Below are positions 1 through 4,886 of a stretch of 7,282 nt of DNA, one piece after another. A model generated the notes under the pieces. That model was not told the DNA's origin, made no database searches, and saw only the letters and a program-made list of their open reading frames with translations. A program made the translations under genes and the position numbers. The stretch is from an uncultured Planctomycetales bacterium. Lineage in GTDB: Bacteria > Planctomycetota > Planctomycetia > Isosphaerales > Isosphaeraceae. The stretch is taken from the NCBI GenBank assembly GCA_937997355.1, contig CALKTZ010000164.1:1-7282 (forward strand). The letters are read 5' to 3'. The stretch's first letter is position 1, and each line of letters begins with the position of its first letter.

Positions 1-323
1 ACCATCGCCCCTATCAACTCTCCGGCGGCGAGCAGCAGCGCGTGGCGATCGCCCGCGCGCTTGTCAAGAATCCGCTCCTGGTCCTGGCCGACGAGCCCAC
101 CGGGGAGCTCGACTCGAAGTCCGGCGACGAGATTTACCGAATCCTCCGTCGCATCCAGGAATCGATCGGTGCCACGCTCGTCATCGTCACCCACGACCGC
201 CGCTTCATCACCCCCGACGACCTGGTCCTCGAAATCCAGGATGGTCAGCTTGTCAACGGCAGCGGAGACGGGAGCAACGCCGAGTTTCTTGCCTCGTCGT
301 CCCGGGCAGGCCACGAAGCCTAA
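1..323 (+). CDS. ABC transporter ATP-binding protein, LolD/MacB type, C-terminal part
   Basis: This is the last ~106 residues of an ABC ATPase; the N-terminal half with the Walker A motif lies before the window. The reading frame entering at base 3 begins with the signature motif LSGGEQQRVAIARAL, followed by a perfect Walker B (LLVLADEPTGELD, with the catalytic E after the D), the D-loop (ELDSKSG) and the switch histidine in VIVTHDRRF. The form ADEPTGxLDSxSG is typical of the LolD/MacB/FtsE group, which energises lipoprotein release, macrolide/peptide export or similar periplasmic tasks together with an FtsX-like permease. The substrate cannot be read from this fragment. The tail after the H-loop is short (about 45 residues) and carries no extra domain. 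It ends at TAA 321-323. The next gene lies in the same frame downstream. Confidence 0.93.
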   Translation, partial: HRPYQLSGGEQQRVAIARALVKNPLLVLADEPTGELDSKSGDEIYRILRRIQESIGATLVIVTHDRRFITPDDLVLEIQDGQLVNGSGDGSNAEFLASSSRAGHEA

Positions 324-350
324 AGGTGCGGGGGGTATCGAGCAAGGGAT

Positions 351-371
351 CGAGCCACGAGCCACGAGCCG
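351..371 (+). repeat. 7-bp tandem repeat, three copies (CGAGCCA/CGAGCCA/CGAGCCG)
   Basis: Three adjacent 7-bp units occupy 351-357, 358-364 and 365-371; the third differs only in its last base. Seven is not a multiple of three, so gain or loss of one unit changes the reading frame. The array lies 24 bp before the first ATG of the following gene, inside what would be its signal-peptide n-region if the true start were the GTG at 326. Confidence 0.8.
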
Positions 372-395
372 CGGGCTGTTATCTTCGGGATTCTC

Positions 396-917
396 ATGGC
401 CTTGCTCAACACCACCGGGTCAGCCGCGGACGATGACCGGAAACTCATACCTGCCAGCTTCAAGATTGTCGCCAGGTATGGCGCGGGCTATAGCACCTGG
501 AAATCCTGGCGACATACGATCACCGGCGACGGCAATGTCGTCAAGGAAGTCTTCAGTATCAAGAAAACGAGGATCCTGGGCGACGGCAATGTCGTCAAGA
601 ACGTATTCGGTCTCGGGACGACGAAGGAGGAAACCAAGCTCCCCGAGGACGACCTGAGGGCCTTGATCGCAAAAATCGAGGAGGCCGATTTTTTCACGCT
701 GAGAAAACGCTATACGCATGGGGTGACGGATAATCCCACTCTGATCCTGACCATCACGCTCGATCGGAAAGCGCACGAAGTCATGGTTTACGCCCCTGGT
801 TTCTTAAGGGACGATCAAGAAGTCAAGCGATTTCTCAAGGTATGGTCCGAGGTATTGAGGAAGGTTCCTCCACCCAATTCCGATCAAAAACCCGATCTCT
901 ACCTCGATAAGCCATAG
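396..917 (+). CDS. Small, probably exported protein of unknown function (DUF6438-like pattern), N-terminus uncertain
   Basis: From the first ATG this gives 173 residues. No enzyme motif is visible. The pattern is an N-terminal beta section (SFKIVARYGAGYSTW...TITGDGNVV), a helix (LPEDDLRALIAKIEEADFFTL), a strand pair (PTLILTITLDRKAHEVMVY) and a last helix (EVKRFLKVWSEVLRKV). That order resembles DUF6438-type proteins, a comparison made from memory. Residues 44-71 contain GDGNVVKxVF twice (see repeat). The start is doubtful. ATG 396 lacks a Shine-Dalgarno and begins inside a hydrophobic stretch that continues upstream in frame (AVIFGILMALLNTTGSAA), with no ATG, GTG or TTG between it and the preceding stop. 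Removing one unit of the 351-371 repeat would join it to GTG 326 and give a complete signal peptide ending near GSAA-DDD. The gene follows the ABC ATPase on the same strand. Confidence 0.72.
   Translation: MALLNTTGSAADDDRKLIPASFKIVARYGAGYSTWKSWRHTITGDGNVVKEVFSIKKTRILGDGNVVKNVFGLGTTKEETKLPEDDLRALIAKIEEADFFTLRKRYTHGVTDNPTLILTITLDRKAHEVMVYAPGFLRDDQEVKRFLKVWSEVLRKVPPPNSDQKPDLYLDKP
525..632 (+). repeat. 54-bp in-frame tandem duplication inside the exported protein gene
   Basis: The first 21 bp of the two units, 525-545 and 579-599, are identical (GGCGACGG...GTCGTCAAG). The following 15 bp match at 10 positions and the remainder is diverged. The period is 54 bp, or 18 codons, and the protein shows GDGNVVKEVF then GDGNVVKNVF. 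It looks like an old duplication of one beta-hairpin. Confidence 0.65.
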
Positions 918-942
918 CTCGCCCGGGCGTGTTCGCGTCCGC

Positions 943-1926
943 TCAGAGTTGCAGGATCACCTTGCCGAAGACGGCGTTCGACTCGACCCGGTGCTGCGCC
1001 TCGCGAAAGTCGGAAAACGGGAAAGTCGAGTCGACGACCGGCCTAACGATTCCTCGCTCCAGCCAGGGGACCACGCGATCGGCAAATGCACGGGTCGCGG
1101 CGATCTTCTCCTCCAGGGGCCGGGCACGCAGCGTGGTGCCGACCACGGTCGCCCGCTTGCGCAGGATATCCATCAGGTTGATCGACGCGTGACCGCCGCC
1201 GAGCAGGCCGACCAGGACCAGCCGCCCTCGGGTCGCCAGCGACGCGACGTTCCCGGCCCAGACCGATGCACCCAGCAGATCGATCACGACGCTCACCCCC
1301 GCGCCGGCGGTCTCGCGCCTGATCACCTCGGCGAAATCCTCGGCGGTGGCGTCGATGCCGAGATCCAGGCCAAGCTCGCGAGCCCGTTCCAGCTTGGCCG
1401 CCGTCCTGGCGGTGCCGAACGTTCGGCATCCCATCGCACGGGCGATTTGCAGGGCCGCCGTGCCGACCCCGCTCCCCACGGCATGGATCAGGACCGACTC
1501 CCCCGGCTCAAGCCTTCCCTGCGTGGTCAGGGCATCGTGCGCGGTGAGGAAGACCTCCGGGACCGCCGCGGCCTGGATGAAATCCAGGTTCGATGGGATC
1601 TTCACCGCCAGGCGTTCCTGAACCACCAGGTATTCCGCCTGCCCCCCGCCGCCGACGATCCCGAACACCCGATCGCCGACCTTGTGCGGCCCGATCACAT
1701 CCGGCCCGATCGCGTCGACTTCCCCGGCGTATTCGAGCCCCGGGATATCGGCAGGCGCGCCGGGAGGGGCGGGATAGGTCCCTCGGCTCTGCATCAGATC
1801 GGCCCGATTCAGCCCGCAGGCGCGGACCCGCACCCGGATCTGGTCCCCGCGCGGCTCGGGGGTCGGAACCTCGCGGATCTCCAGGGCGTCGGTCCCGCCA
1901 ACTCCGCTGATGACAATGGCTTTCAT
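943..1926 (-). CDS. NAD(P)H:quinone oxidoreductase, PIG3-type medium-chain dehydrogenase/reductase
   Basis: A complete 327-residue zinc-independent member of the MDR superfamily, best matching the PIG3 (TP53I3) quinone oxidoreductase family of soluble NADPH-dependent enzymes that reduce quinones. Family hallmarks in order are the N-terminal GroES-like domain with CGLNRADLMQSRGTYPAPPGA (residues 37-57), GLEYAGEV (63-70), the P-rich GGGGQAEY turn (92-99), QAAAVPEVFLTAHDAL (118-132), the nucleotide motif HAVGSGVGTAALQIA (148-162), and GLLGGG in the late Rossmann part. No structural or catalytic zinc cysteines are present, as expected. The start is the ATG at 1926-1924 because GAGGAGG (1939-1933) lies six bases upstream. 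An in-frame extension to 2088 lacks family similarity. The gene converges with the unknown gene ending at 917; the short gap contains a self-complementary CGCCCGGGCG (920-929). It is divergent from the BrkB-family gene. Confidence 0.93.
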   Translation of the reverse strand: MKAIVISGVGGTDALEIREVPTPEPRGDQIRVRVRACGLNRADLMQSRGTYPAPPGAPADIPGLEYAGEVDAIGPDVIGPHKVGDRVFGIVGGGGQAEYLVVQERLAVKIPSNLDFIQAAAVPEVFLTAHDALTTQGRLEPGESVLIHAVGSGVGTAALQIARAMGCRTFGTARTAAKLERARELGLDLGIDATAEDFAEVIRRETAGAGVSVVIDLLGASVWAGNVASLATRGRLVLVGLLGGGHASINLMDILRKRATVVGTTLRARPLEEKIAATRAFADRVVPWLERGIVRPVVDSTFPFSDFREAQHRVESNAVFGKVILQL

Positions 1927-1932
1927 GCACGG

Positions 1933-1939
1933 CCTCCTC
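1933..1939 (-). promoter_or_regulatory. Strong ribosome binding site that fixes the quinone oxidoreductase start
   Basis: Read on the minus strand this is GAGGAGG, six bases before ATG 1926. It decides between the short (327 aa) and the extended (381 aa) reading. Confidence 0.8.
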
Positions 1940-1982
1940 GGAAAGAATGATCCGGTTGGGTCTGGGCTTTCTTGTTCCTTGG

Positions 1983-1997
1983 CATTCAAGTTGAATG
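1983..1997. promoter_or_regulatory. 15-bp palindrome at the midpoint of the divergent promoter region
   Basis: CATTCAA-G-TTGAATG has 7-bp perfect arms around a single G. Its centre (1990) is 64 bp from the quinone oxidoreductase start and 67 bp from the BrkB GTG. It could be the operator of a dimeric regulator controlling both genes. No regulator gene is in the window, so the role is inference. Confidence 0.4.
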
Positions 1998-2056
1998 ATG
2001 AGTTGAGCACCGAATCGGAATCGCCCGCAAGGGGCCAGGCCCGGAGAACCGGACTC

Positions 2057-2950
2057 GTGAATACCAAGACCGCTTGGAACCTCCTCAAAACGACGGCCTA
2101 CAAAGCGATGGAAGACCGAGTGCCGCGGCTGGGGGCGGCGCTGGCGTTCTACACGATCCTCTCGCTCTCGCCGCTCCTGATCATCGCCGCGGGAATCATC
2201 GGCATGGTCTACGGCGAGGATGCGGCCCAGGGGAAGCTGGTCGAGAATCTCACGGGATATGTCGGCAAGCAAGGTGCCGAGGCGATCCAGTTGATGCTCG
2301 CGAACGCTCGCACCACGAGCAGCGGGATCATCGCGACGATCGTCGGCGCCGTCACGGTCCTGTTCGCGGCCACGGGGGTCTTCAGCGAGCTTCACGACGC
2401 AATGAACACCATCTGGAACGTTCAGTTGAAGCCCGGCAATAGCATCCTGGCCTACCTGAGAGACCGCCTTCTCGCCTTCTTCATGGTGCTGGGCATCGCC
2501 ATCCTGCTGCTGTTGTCGCTCGTCGTCAGCACGGCCCTCTCGGCGATCGACAAGTTCTTCATCGGCGCGATCTCGCTCCCCGGCACGGACCAGGCGGTGA
2601 ACTTCGGCATCGCCTTCGTCGTGATCACCTTGCTATTCGCCATGATGTTCCGCGTGCTGCCCGATGTGAAGATCGGCTGGCGGGACGTCTGGCTGGGCGC
2701 GGCGTTCACCTCGCTCCTGTTCAATATCGGCAAGTCGCTGATCGGCGTCTACCTCGGTCGCAGCAGCCTCGGCTCGGCGTATGGGGCGGCCGGCTCGCTC
2801 GTCGTGCTCCTGGTCTGGGTCTATTATTCGGCCCAGATCTTCCTGTTCGGGGCCGAGCTGGTCCCCGTCTATGCCCACTTCCGAGGCCGGAGGATCCTGC
2901 CCGCCGAGAATGCCGAATTCGTCGAGTGCGAGCCGGTCCCGACTTCCTGA
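2057..2950 (+). CDS. YihY/BrkB family inner-membrane protein
   Basis: A 297-residue integral membrane protein of the YihY/virulence factor BrkB family, whose function is still debated (historically mis-called ribonuclease BN). Six hydrophobic segments are visible at about residues 26-52, 88-110, 136-163, 180-203, 208-232 and 242-273. Hallmarks are ALAFYTILSLSPLL in helix 1, LHDAMNTIWN after helix 2, FRVLPDVKIGWRDVWLGA before helix 5, and the very conserved final segment YGAAGSLVVLLVWVYYSAQ followed by FGAEL. The cytoplasmic tail is short and acidic. I chose GTG 2057 because it starts just before the conserved N-terminal helix, gives the usual family length and has GGAG at 2043-2046 (10-base spacing). 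The frame is open back to 1910 but that part has no family character. ATG 2108 would cut the first helix region. It is transcribed divergently from the quinone oxidoreductase. Confidence 0.92.
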   Translation: MNTKTAWNLLKTTAYKAMEDRVPRLGAALAFYTILSLSPLLIIAAGIIGMVYGEDAAQGKLVENLTGYVGKQGAEAIQLMLANARTTSSGIIATIVGAVTVLFAATGVFSELHDAMNTIWNVQLKPGNSILAYLRDRLLAFFMVLGIAILLLLSLVVSTALSAIDKFFIGAISLPGTDQAVNFGIAFVVITLLFAMMFRVLPDVKIGWRDVWLGAAFTSLLFNIGKSLIGVYLGRSSLGSAYGAAGSLVVLLVWVYYSAQIFLFGAELVPVYAHFRGRRILPAENAEFVECEPVPTS

Positions 2951-2989
2951 GTGGGATTCCGGCAAATCTTGCAAACGCCCTCCTGACCT

Positions 2990-3006
2990 CTTGCATGCCA
3001 TGCAAG
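2990..3006. repeat. Perfect 17-bp palindrome (8-bp arms, 1-base centre)
   Basis: CTTGCATG-C-CATGCAAG lies 40 bp after the BrkB stop. A related half (CTTGCA) occurs about 22 bp earlier, near 2968. With a one-base centre it cannot form a good RNA hairpin, so a protein-binding site is more likely than a terminator. The partner is unknown. Confidence 0.5.
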
Positions 3007-3055
3007 CGTCGAGCACGTCGCAAGTGCTCATTTCTCGACGAATCCTGCGAATTTT
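3007..3055 (+). terminator. Possible terminator or structured 3' region after the BrkB gene
   Basis: GAGCAC (3011-3016) pairs with GTGCTC (3024-3029) around a 7-base loop. CGTCGAG (3007-3013) can alternatively pair with CTCGACG (3034-3040). The two foldings share GAG. A short ATTTT follows at 3051-3055. The stem is decent but the T tract is weak, so termination is only suggested. Confidence 0.35.
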
Positions 3056-3227
3056 CCGTCCCCATGACACCCCTATTTGGTGACGATTTACAAGGATGGT
3101 GACGGGTTGAAATCTATGTGAACAGTAGAATTCCGTGTAAAGACTTCAATGCTTTCTGAGTTCACCACTTCATGATTGCGGTTCCTGCAATCGGCTTCAC
3201 CAACTCACTCTGCAATCCCGCACAGTT

Positions 3228-3236
3228 TGTTATCAT
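3228..3236 (+). promoter_or_regulatory. Extended -10 promoter for the zinc-ribbon gene
   Basis: TG-T-TATCAT fits the TGnTATAAT extended -10 consensus with one mismatch. No good -35 stands 16-18 bp upstream, which extended -10 promoters tolerate. Predicted transcription start is near 3243, giving a leader of about 35 bases to GTG 3278. Confidence 0.45.
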
Positions 3237-3277
3237 CGTCGGATCGAGATGTTTCGTGATACTTGGAGGCCATAACA

Positions 3278-3673
3278 GTGGCGGACGAAGTGACCATTTC
3301 GTTCAAAATGTCGATCGAGGATTTGAACTTCCTGGTCTGGACCATGGGCTTTATGAGAGGCGGCCCACACGATGAAAAACACATGGTCGACAAATGGGAA
3401 GCGATATTCGAGGAGGCGCTTGACGAGCATTTCCCAGAAATCGAAGAGTTCGCCATACGCGAATGTGGCGCAGGCCGTGAGGGCCCTGGTGTCAGAAGTC
3501 ACTGCCCGACCTGCGACAAGCCGACATACCACCGCACCTCCGGGACGAGCCTGAAGCTGAGAGAGCCGGATGGGCGTGTTTCGCAAGCGATGGAATGCAG
3601 TCTTTGCGGCACCCTGACGAAGGTCTACTTCACGCACGGAACCGATGAATTCCAGGAGAATCTGGATTCATAA
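3278..3673 (+). CDS. Small zinc-ribbon protein of unknown function
   Basis: A 131-residue protein with an acidic, mostly helical N-terminal half (residues 10-60, rich in E, D and aromatics, for example VDKWEAIFEEALDEHFPEIEEF) and a C-terminal zinc ribbon. The ribbon's cysteines are C76/C79 (HCPTCDK) and C107/C110 (ECSLCGTLTKVYF), i.e. CxxC-x27-CxxC, with predicted beta strands between. Such ribbons bind nucleic acid or protein partners; nothing else identifies the function and I do not recognise the family. The start is GTG 3278 because GGAGG (3265-3269) lies eight bases upstream. The TTG at 3263, also in frame, would overlap that Shine-Dalgarno. It stands alone, with its own promoter and a hairpin just after the stop. 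Next to the tRNA-like gene it may belong to a mobile segment, but this is inference. Confidence 0.8.
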   Translation: MADEVTISFKMSIEDLNFLVWTMGFMRGGPHDEKHMVDKWEAIFEEALDEHFPEIEEFAIRECGAGREGPGVRSHCPTCDKPTYHRTSGTSLKLREPDGRVSQAMECSLCGTLTKVYFTHGTDEFQENLDS

Positions 3674-3684
3674 GGATAATGAAA

Positions 3685-3712
3685 AAGCCGGCCCTCTCTC
3701 GAGGTCCGGCTT
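3685..3712. terminator. GC-rich hairpin after the zinc-ribbon gene
   Basis: AAGCCGG (3685-3691) pairs with CCGGCTT (3706-3712), with two further C-G pairs past a bulged T. An A5 run precedes it on the plus strand, so read on the minus strand it is a stem followed by TTTTTC, a canonical intrinsic terminator. On the plus strand only TTAA follows. It starts 11 bases after the zinc-ribbon stop. Confidence 0.5.
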
Positions 3713-3727
3713 AACGACATGCAGAGC

Positions 3728-3746
3728 ACGCCGTGGCTTGAGATCC
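3728..3746 (+). repeat. 19-bp direct repeat, copy 1 (upstream of the tRNA-like gene)
   Basis: ACGCCGTGGCTTGAGATCC here is identical to 4024-4042 inside the tRNA-like gene, where it covers most of the D-stem 3' arm, the 5' anticodon stem and the anticodon loop. The match stops on both sides (C/T before, A/C after), and nothing else around 3728 resembles the tRNA-like gene. This is the pattern expected of an integration site core. Confidence 0.7.
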
Positions 3747-3961
3747 ACAAAAATTATACAGAAAAAGGCCGGAAAATCAATCCTTCGGAAGGAAAATCGG
3801 CTTATACTCCGGGTGCAAAAATTCTTATAGCCTAGGGCACAAGAAATTTGATATAGGGGGTGCAAGAAAACCGGACGCAAAAAGAGAAGCTGTGATTTGA
3901 AAATAAGGAGCTATTGAGAATAGAGAAACAAGGCTTGCTTGGCTAATCAACGAAATTGCGC

Positions 3962-3990
3962 TTGAAATCCAGACTCTTGGCCGCAATACT
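3962..3990 (+). promoter_or_regulatory. Sigma-70-type promoter of the tRNA-like gene
   Basis: TTGAAA (3962-3967, five of six to consensus), a 17-base spacer, then AATACT (3985-3990, four of six). TACTAT (3987-3992) is an overlapping alternative. The predicted start, about 3997-4000, falls directly before the first acceptor-stem base at 4001, which supports the RNA being a transcribed unit. Confidence 0.55.
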
Positions 3991-4000
3991 ATTTTCCAGT

Positions 4001-4091
4001 GGAGGCGCGACGCGTACCGGTGTACGCCGTGGCTTGAGATCCCATGGGGCGGCGAAAGCTGTCAGGGGTTCGACTCCCCCCGCCTCCGCCA
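4001..4091 (+). tRNA. tRNA-like RNA, long-variable-arm (Ser/Sec-like), abnormal anticodon arm
   Basis: The 91-nt sequence folds as a class II cloverleaf. The acceptor stem is GGAGGCG 4001-4007 with CGCCTCC 4081-4087, all seven pairs Watson-Crick. Discriminator G4088 is followed by encoded CCA 4089-4091. The D-arm has a 6-bp stem GCGTAC/GTACGC (4012-4017/4022-4027) and a 4-base loop CGGT. The variable arm GGCGGC-GAAA-GCTGTC (4048-4063) has six pairs, two of them G-T, closed by a GNRA tetraloop. The T-arm has four G-C pairs (4065-4068/4076-4079) around the canonical loop TTCGACT; the fifth position is A-C. A 6-bp D-stem with a 4-base loop, a long variable arm and G73 are features of bacterial tRNA-Sec, and G73 with a long variable arm suits SerRS. 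It lacks the eighth acceptor pair and the UCA anticodon. The anticodon arm pairs best as CGTGG/CCATG with a 9-base loop CTTGAGATC; the classic 7-base loop would give anticodon UGA but poor pairing. It may be a noncanonical tRNA, a suppressor, or a decaying copy. Confidence 0.62.
4024..4042 (+). repeat. 19-bp direct repeat, copy 2 (within the tRNA-like gene)
   Basis: Identical to 3728-3746 at a distance of 296 bp. It spans four bases of the D-stem 3' arm, the 5' anticodon stem, the loop and the first base of the 3' anticodon stem. The anticodon region is a classical crossover site of tyrosine integrases in tRNA genes. Confidence 0.7.
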
Positions 4092-4113
4092 CTTCGTTTT
4101 CAGGAGTTCGATC

Positions 4114-4563
4114 TTGCCGCCTACTCCGGCCGCACGCACGGTTCTGCGCGATGTTGCCACACGGTGGACGCCAGCCCTGGCGAAGGCCGGCTGGACCCCC
4201 GTGTCTGACTATTTCCTGGATAGCTATACGAAGTTGACCCCGCCTTTGAGCAATGGCGAGGCCATGCTCGTGATCCATCTGATGCGTCATAAGTGGGATG
4301 ATGCGCCCCCATTCCCCGGGTTCAAAACGCTGGCAGGCCGCATGGGGGTGACCGCAACTTCGGTGCGGAATCTTGCCCGGTCGCTCGAGCTGAAGGGATA
4401 CCTGAAGCGACATAAGCGCGTTGGAACGACCAATCACTTCGAATTGTCCCCGCTATTTCGAGCGTTGGAACGCCTCCAGGCATACGAAACCGGTCAGCGT
4501 GGTGAGCCGCTCGGCGCGACCGGCAATCGAGTTGCCATCGAGGCCGAGGAAGTGCCGTTTTAG
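4114..4563 (+). CDS. Winged helix-turn-helix protein, replication-initiator/phage-like
   Basis: A 149-residue protein starting with TTG. The start is fixed by AGGAG (4102-4106) seven bases upstream; that site lies only 10 bases after the CCA of the tRNA-like RNA. Residues 46-62 (SNGEAMLVIHLMRHKWD) form a first helix, and 66-104 carry the DNA-binding part: a helix (FKTLAGRMGV), turn and recognition helix (ATSVRNLARSLELKGYL), then a wing rich in basic residues and ending in a strand (KRHKRVGTTNHFEL). The arrangement is that of the winged helices in plasmid/phage replication initiators and DnaD/RepA-like N-domains. It could also be a transcriptional regulator. The C-terminal 35 residues look flexible. 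No catalytic motif is visible. It lies nine bases before the next gene, so the two form an operon, and the promoter at 3962 would transcribe the tRNA-like RNA and this operon together. Confidence 0.78.
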   Translation: MPPTPAARTVLRDVATRWTPALAKAGWTPVSDYFLDSYTKLTPPLSNGEAMLVIHLMRHKWDDAPPFPGFKTLAGRMGVTATSVRNLARSLELKGYLKRHKRVGTTNHFELSPLFRALERLQAYETGQRGEPLGATGNRVAIEAEEVPF

Positions 4564-4572
4564 GGGTATCTC

Positions 4573-4800
4573 ATGTCGCTTTCCGAACCCGCACTCGCCC
4601 TGTTCCGCGACCACATCGCCCGGCATGGTAACATTCGGGTGGACGATTCCAACCGCGAGACGTTCCGCGAGTTGGCCCGTGCCGGGCTGATGCGGGCGGC
4701 CAATTCATTCACGCACGGGTCAGAGGCCGTCTACCGCGTCACCAAGCTCGGTTTCGAGCGGAGGGCGGAACTTTTGGGTGGCTTGAAGGAAGCCGTGTGA
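4573..4800 (+). CDS. Small winged-helix-like protein of unknown function
   Basis: A 75-residue protein beginning at ATG 4573, nine bases after the TAG of the winged-helix gene. GGGG (4563-4566) just after that stop can serve as the Shine-Dalgarno, so translational coupling is likely. The sequence has a first helix (EPALALFRDHIARHG), a second helix (NRETFRELARAGLM), and then a wing-like segment (SEAVYRVTKLGFERRAELL). The pattern L..AGL......G....Y..T..G is that of the second half of a winged helix, as in PadR/MarR-type domains. I recall similar small proteins in several planctomycetes, often near phage- or plasmid-like genes, but cannot verify this. It may act with the preceding protein. No cofactor or metal site is visible. 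Confidence 0.72.
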   Translation: MSLSEPALALFRDHIARHGNIRVDDSNRETFRELARAGLMRAANSFTHGSEAVYRVTKLGFERRAELLGGLKEAV

Positions 4801-4886
4801 TAGGATCGGCGAAGGCTGCAACAGGTATCGTTGAATACGGGCTTGATATCGGCGGATAGAAAAGCACCGTTAAATTCGCCCGCAGC

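Larger units (their letters stand above)
2951..3277. other. 327-bp intergenic region between BrkB and the zinc-ribbon gene
   Basis: No convincing coding frame is present. It holds the palindrome at 2990, the alternative stem-loops at 3007-3040, two GGTGACG copies (3079-3085 and 3098-3104, 19 bp apart, possibly by chance), and the extended -10 promoter near 3230. Base composition drops from the GC-rich left part, marking the entry into a less typical segment. Confidence 0.6.
3674..4000. other. AT-rich non-coding stretch before the tRNA-like gene
   Basis: About 330 bases without a credible gene. It is clearly AT-richer than the rest of the window, with many A runs. It holds the hairpin at 3685-3712, the upstream 19-bp repeat copy (3728-3746), a small stem TCCTT-CGG-AAGGA (3781-3793), and the promoter of the tRNA-like gene (3962-3990). 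Three loosely similar GGTGCAA/GGACGCAA words occur at 3812, 3859 and 3873, unevenly spaced. Confidence 0.6.

Noticed and set aside
949..1950. 333-codon plus-strand frame opposite the quinone oxidoreductase
   Set aside because: Shadow of a well-identified gene: composition is dominated by R, G, P, D and Q, with no family pattern. The minus strand encodes a full PIG3-type enzyme.
3811..3880. Iteron-like repeats GGTGCAA / GGTGCAA / GGACGCAA
   Set aside because: Only three short, unevenly spaced and partly degenerate words (47 and 14 bp apart). Not enough for a replication origin despite the replication-initiator-like gene downstream.
4001..4091. tmRNA (ssrA) 3' end or complete tmRNA
   Set aside because: The T-arm and CGCCTCCGCCA end resemble tmRNA termini, but the 5' half forms a 6-bp D-arm with a loop rather than the GGTTTCGAC-type tmRNA start. 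The acceptor pairs perfectly only 91 nt apart, and there is no tag frame.
4001..4091. True selenocysteine tRNA (selC)
   Set aside because: The D-arm, variable arm and G73 fit, but no UCA anticodon can be placed in the loop and the eighth acceptor pair is C-C. No selA, selB or selD gene is in the window to support it.
3943..4437. Minus-strand open frame of 164 codons over the tRNA-like region
   Set aside because: It is antisense to the tRNA-like RNA and the winged-helix gene. The GGVEPL-type peptide is what the complement of a T-arm always encodes, and it has no ribosome binding site.
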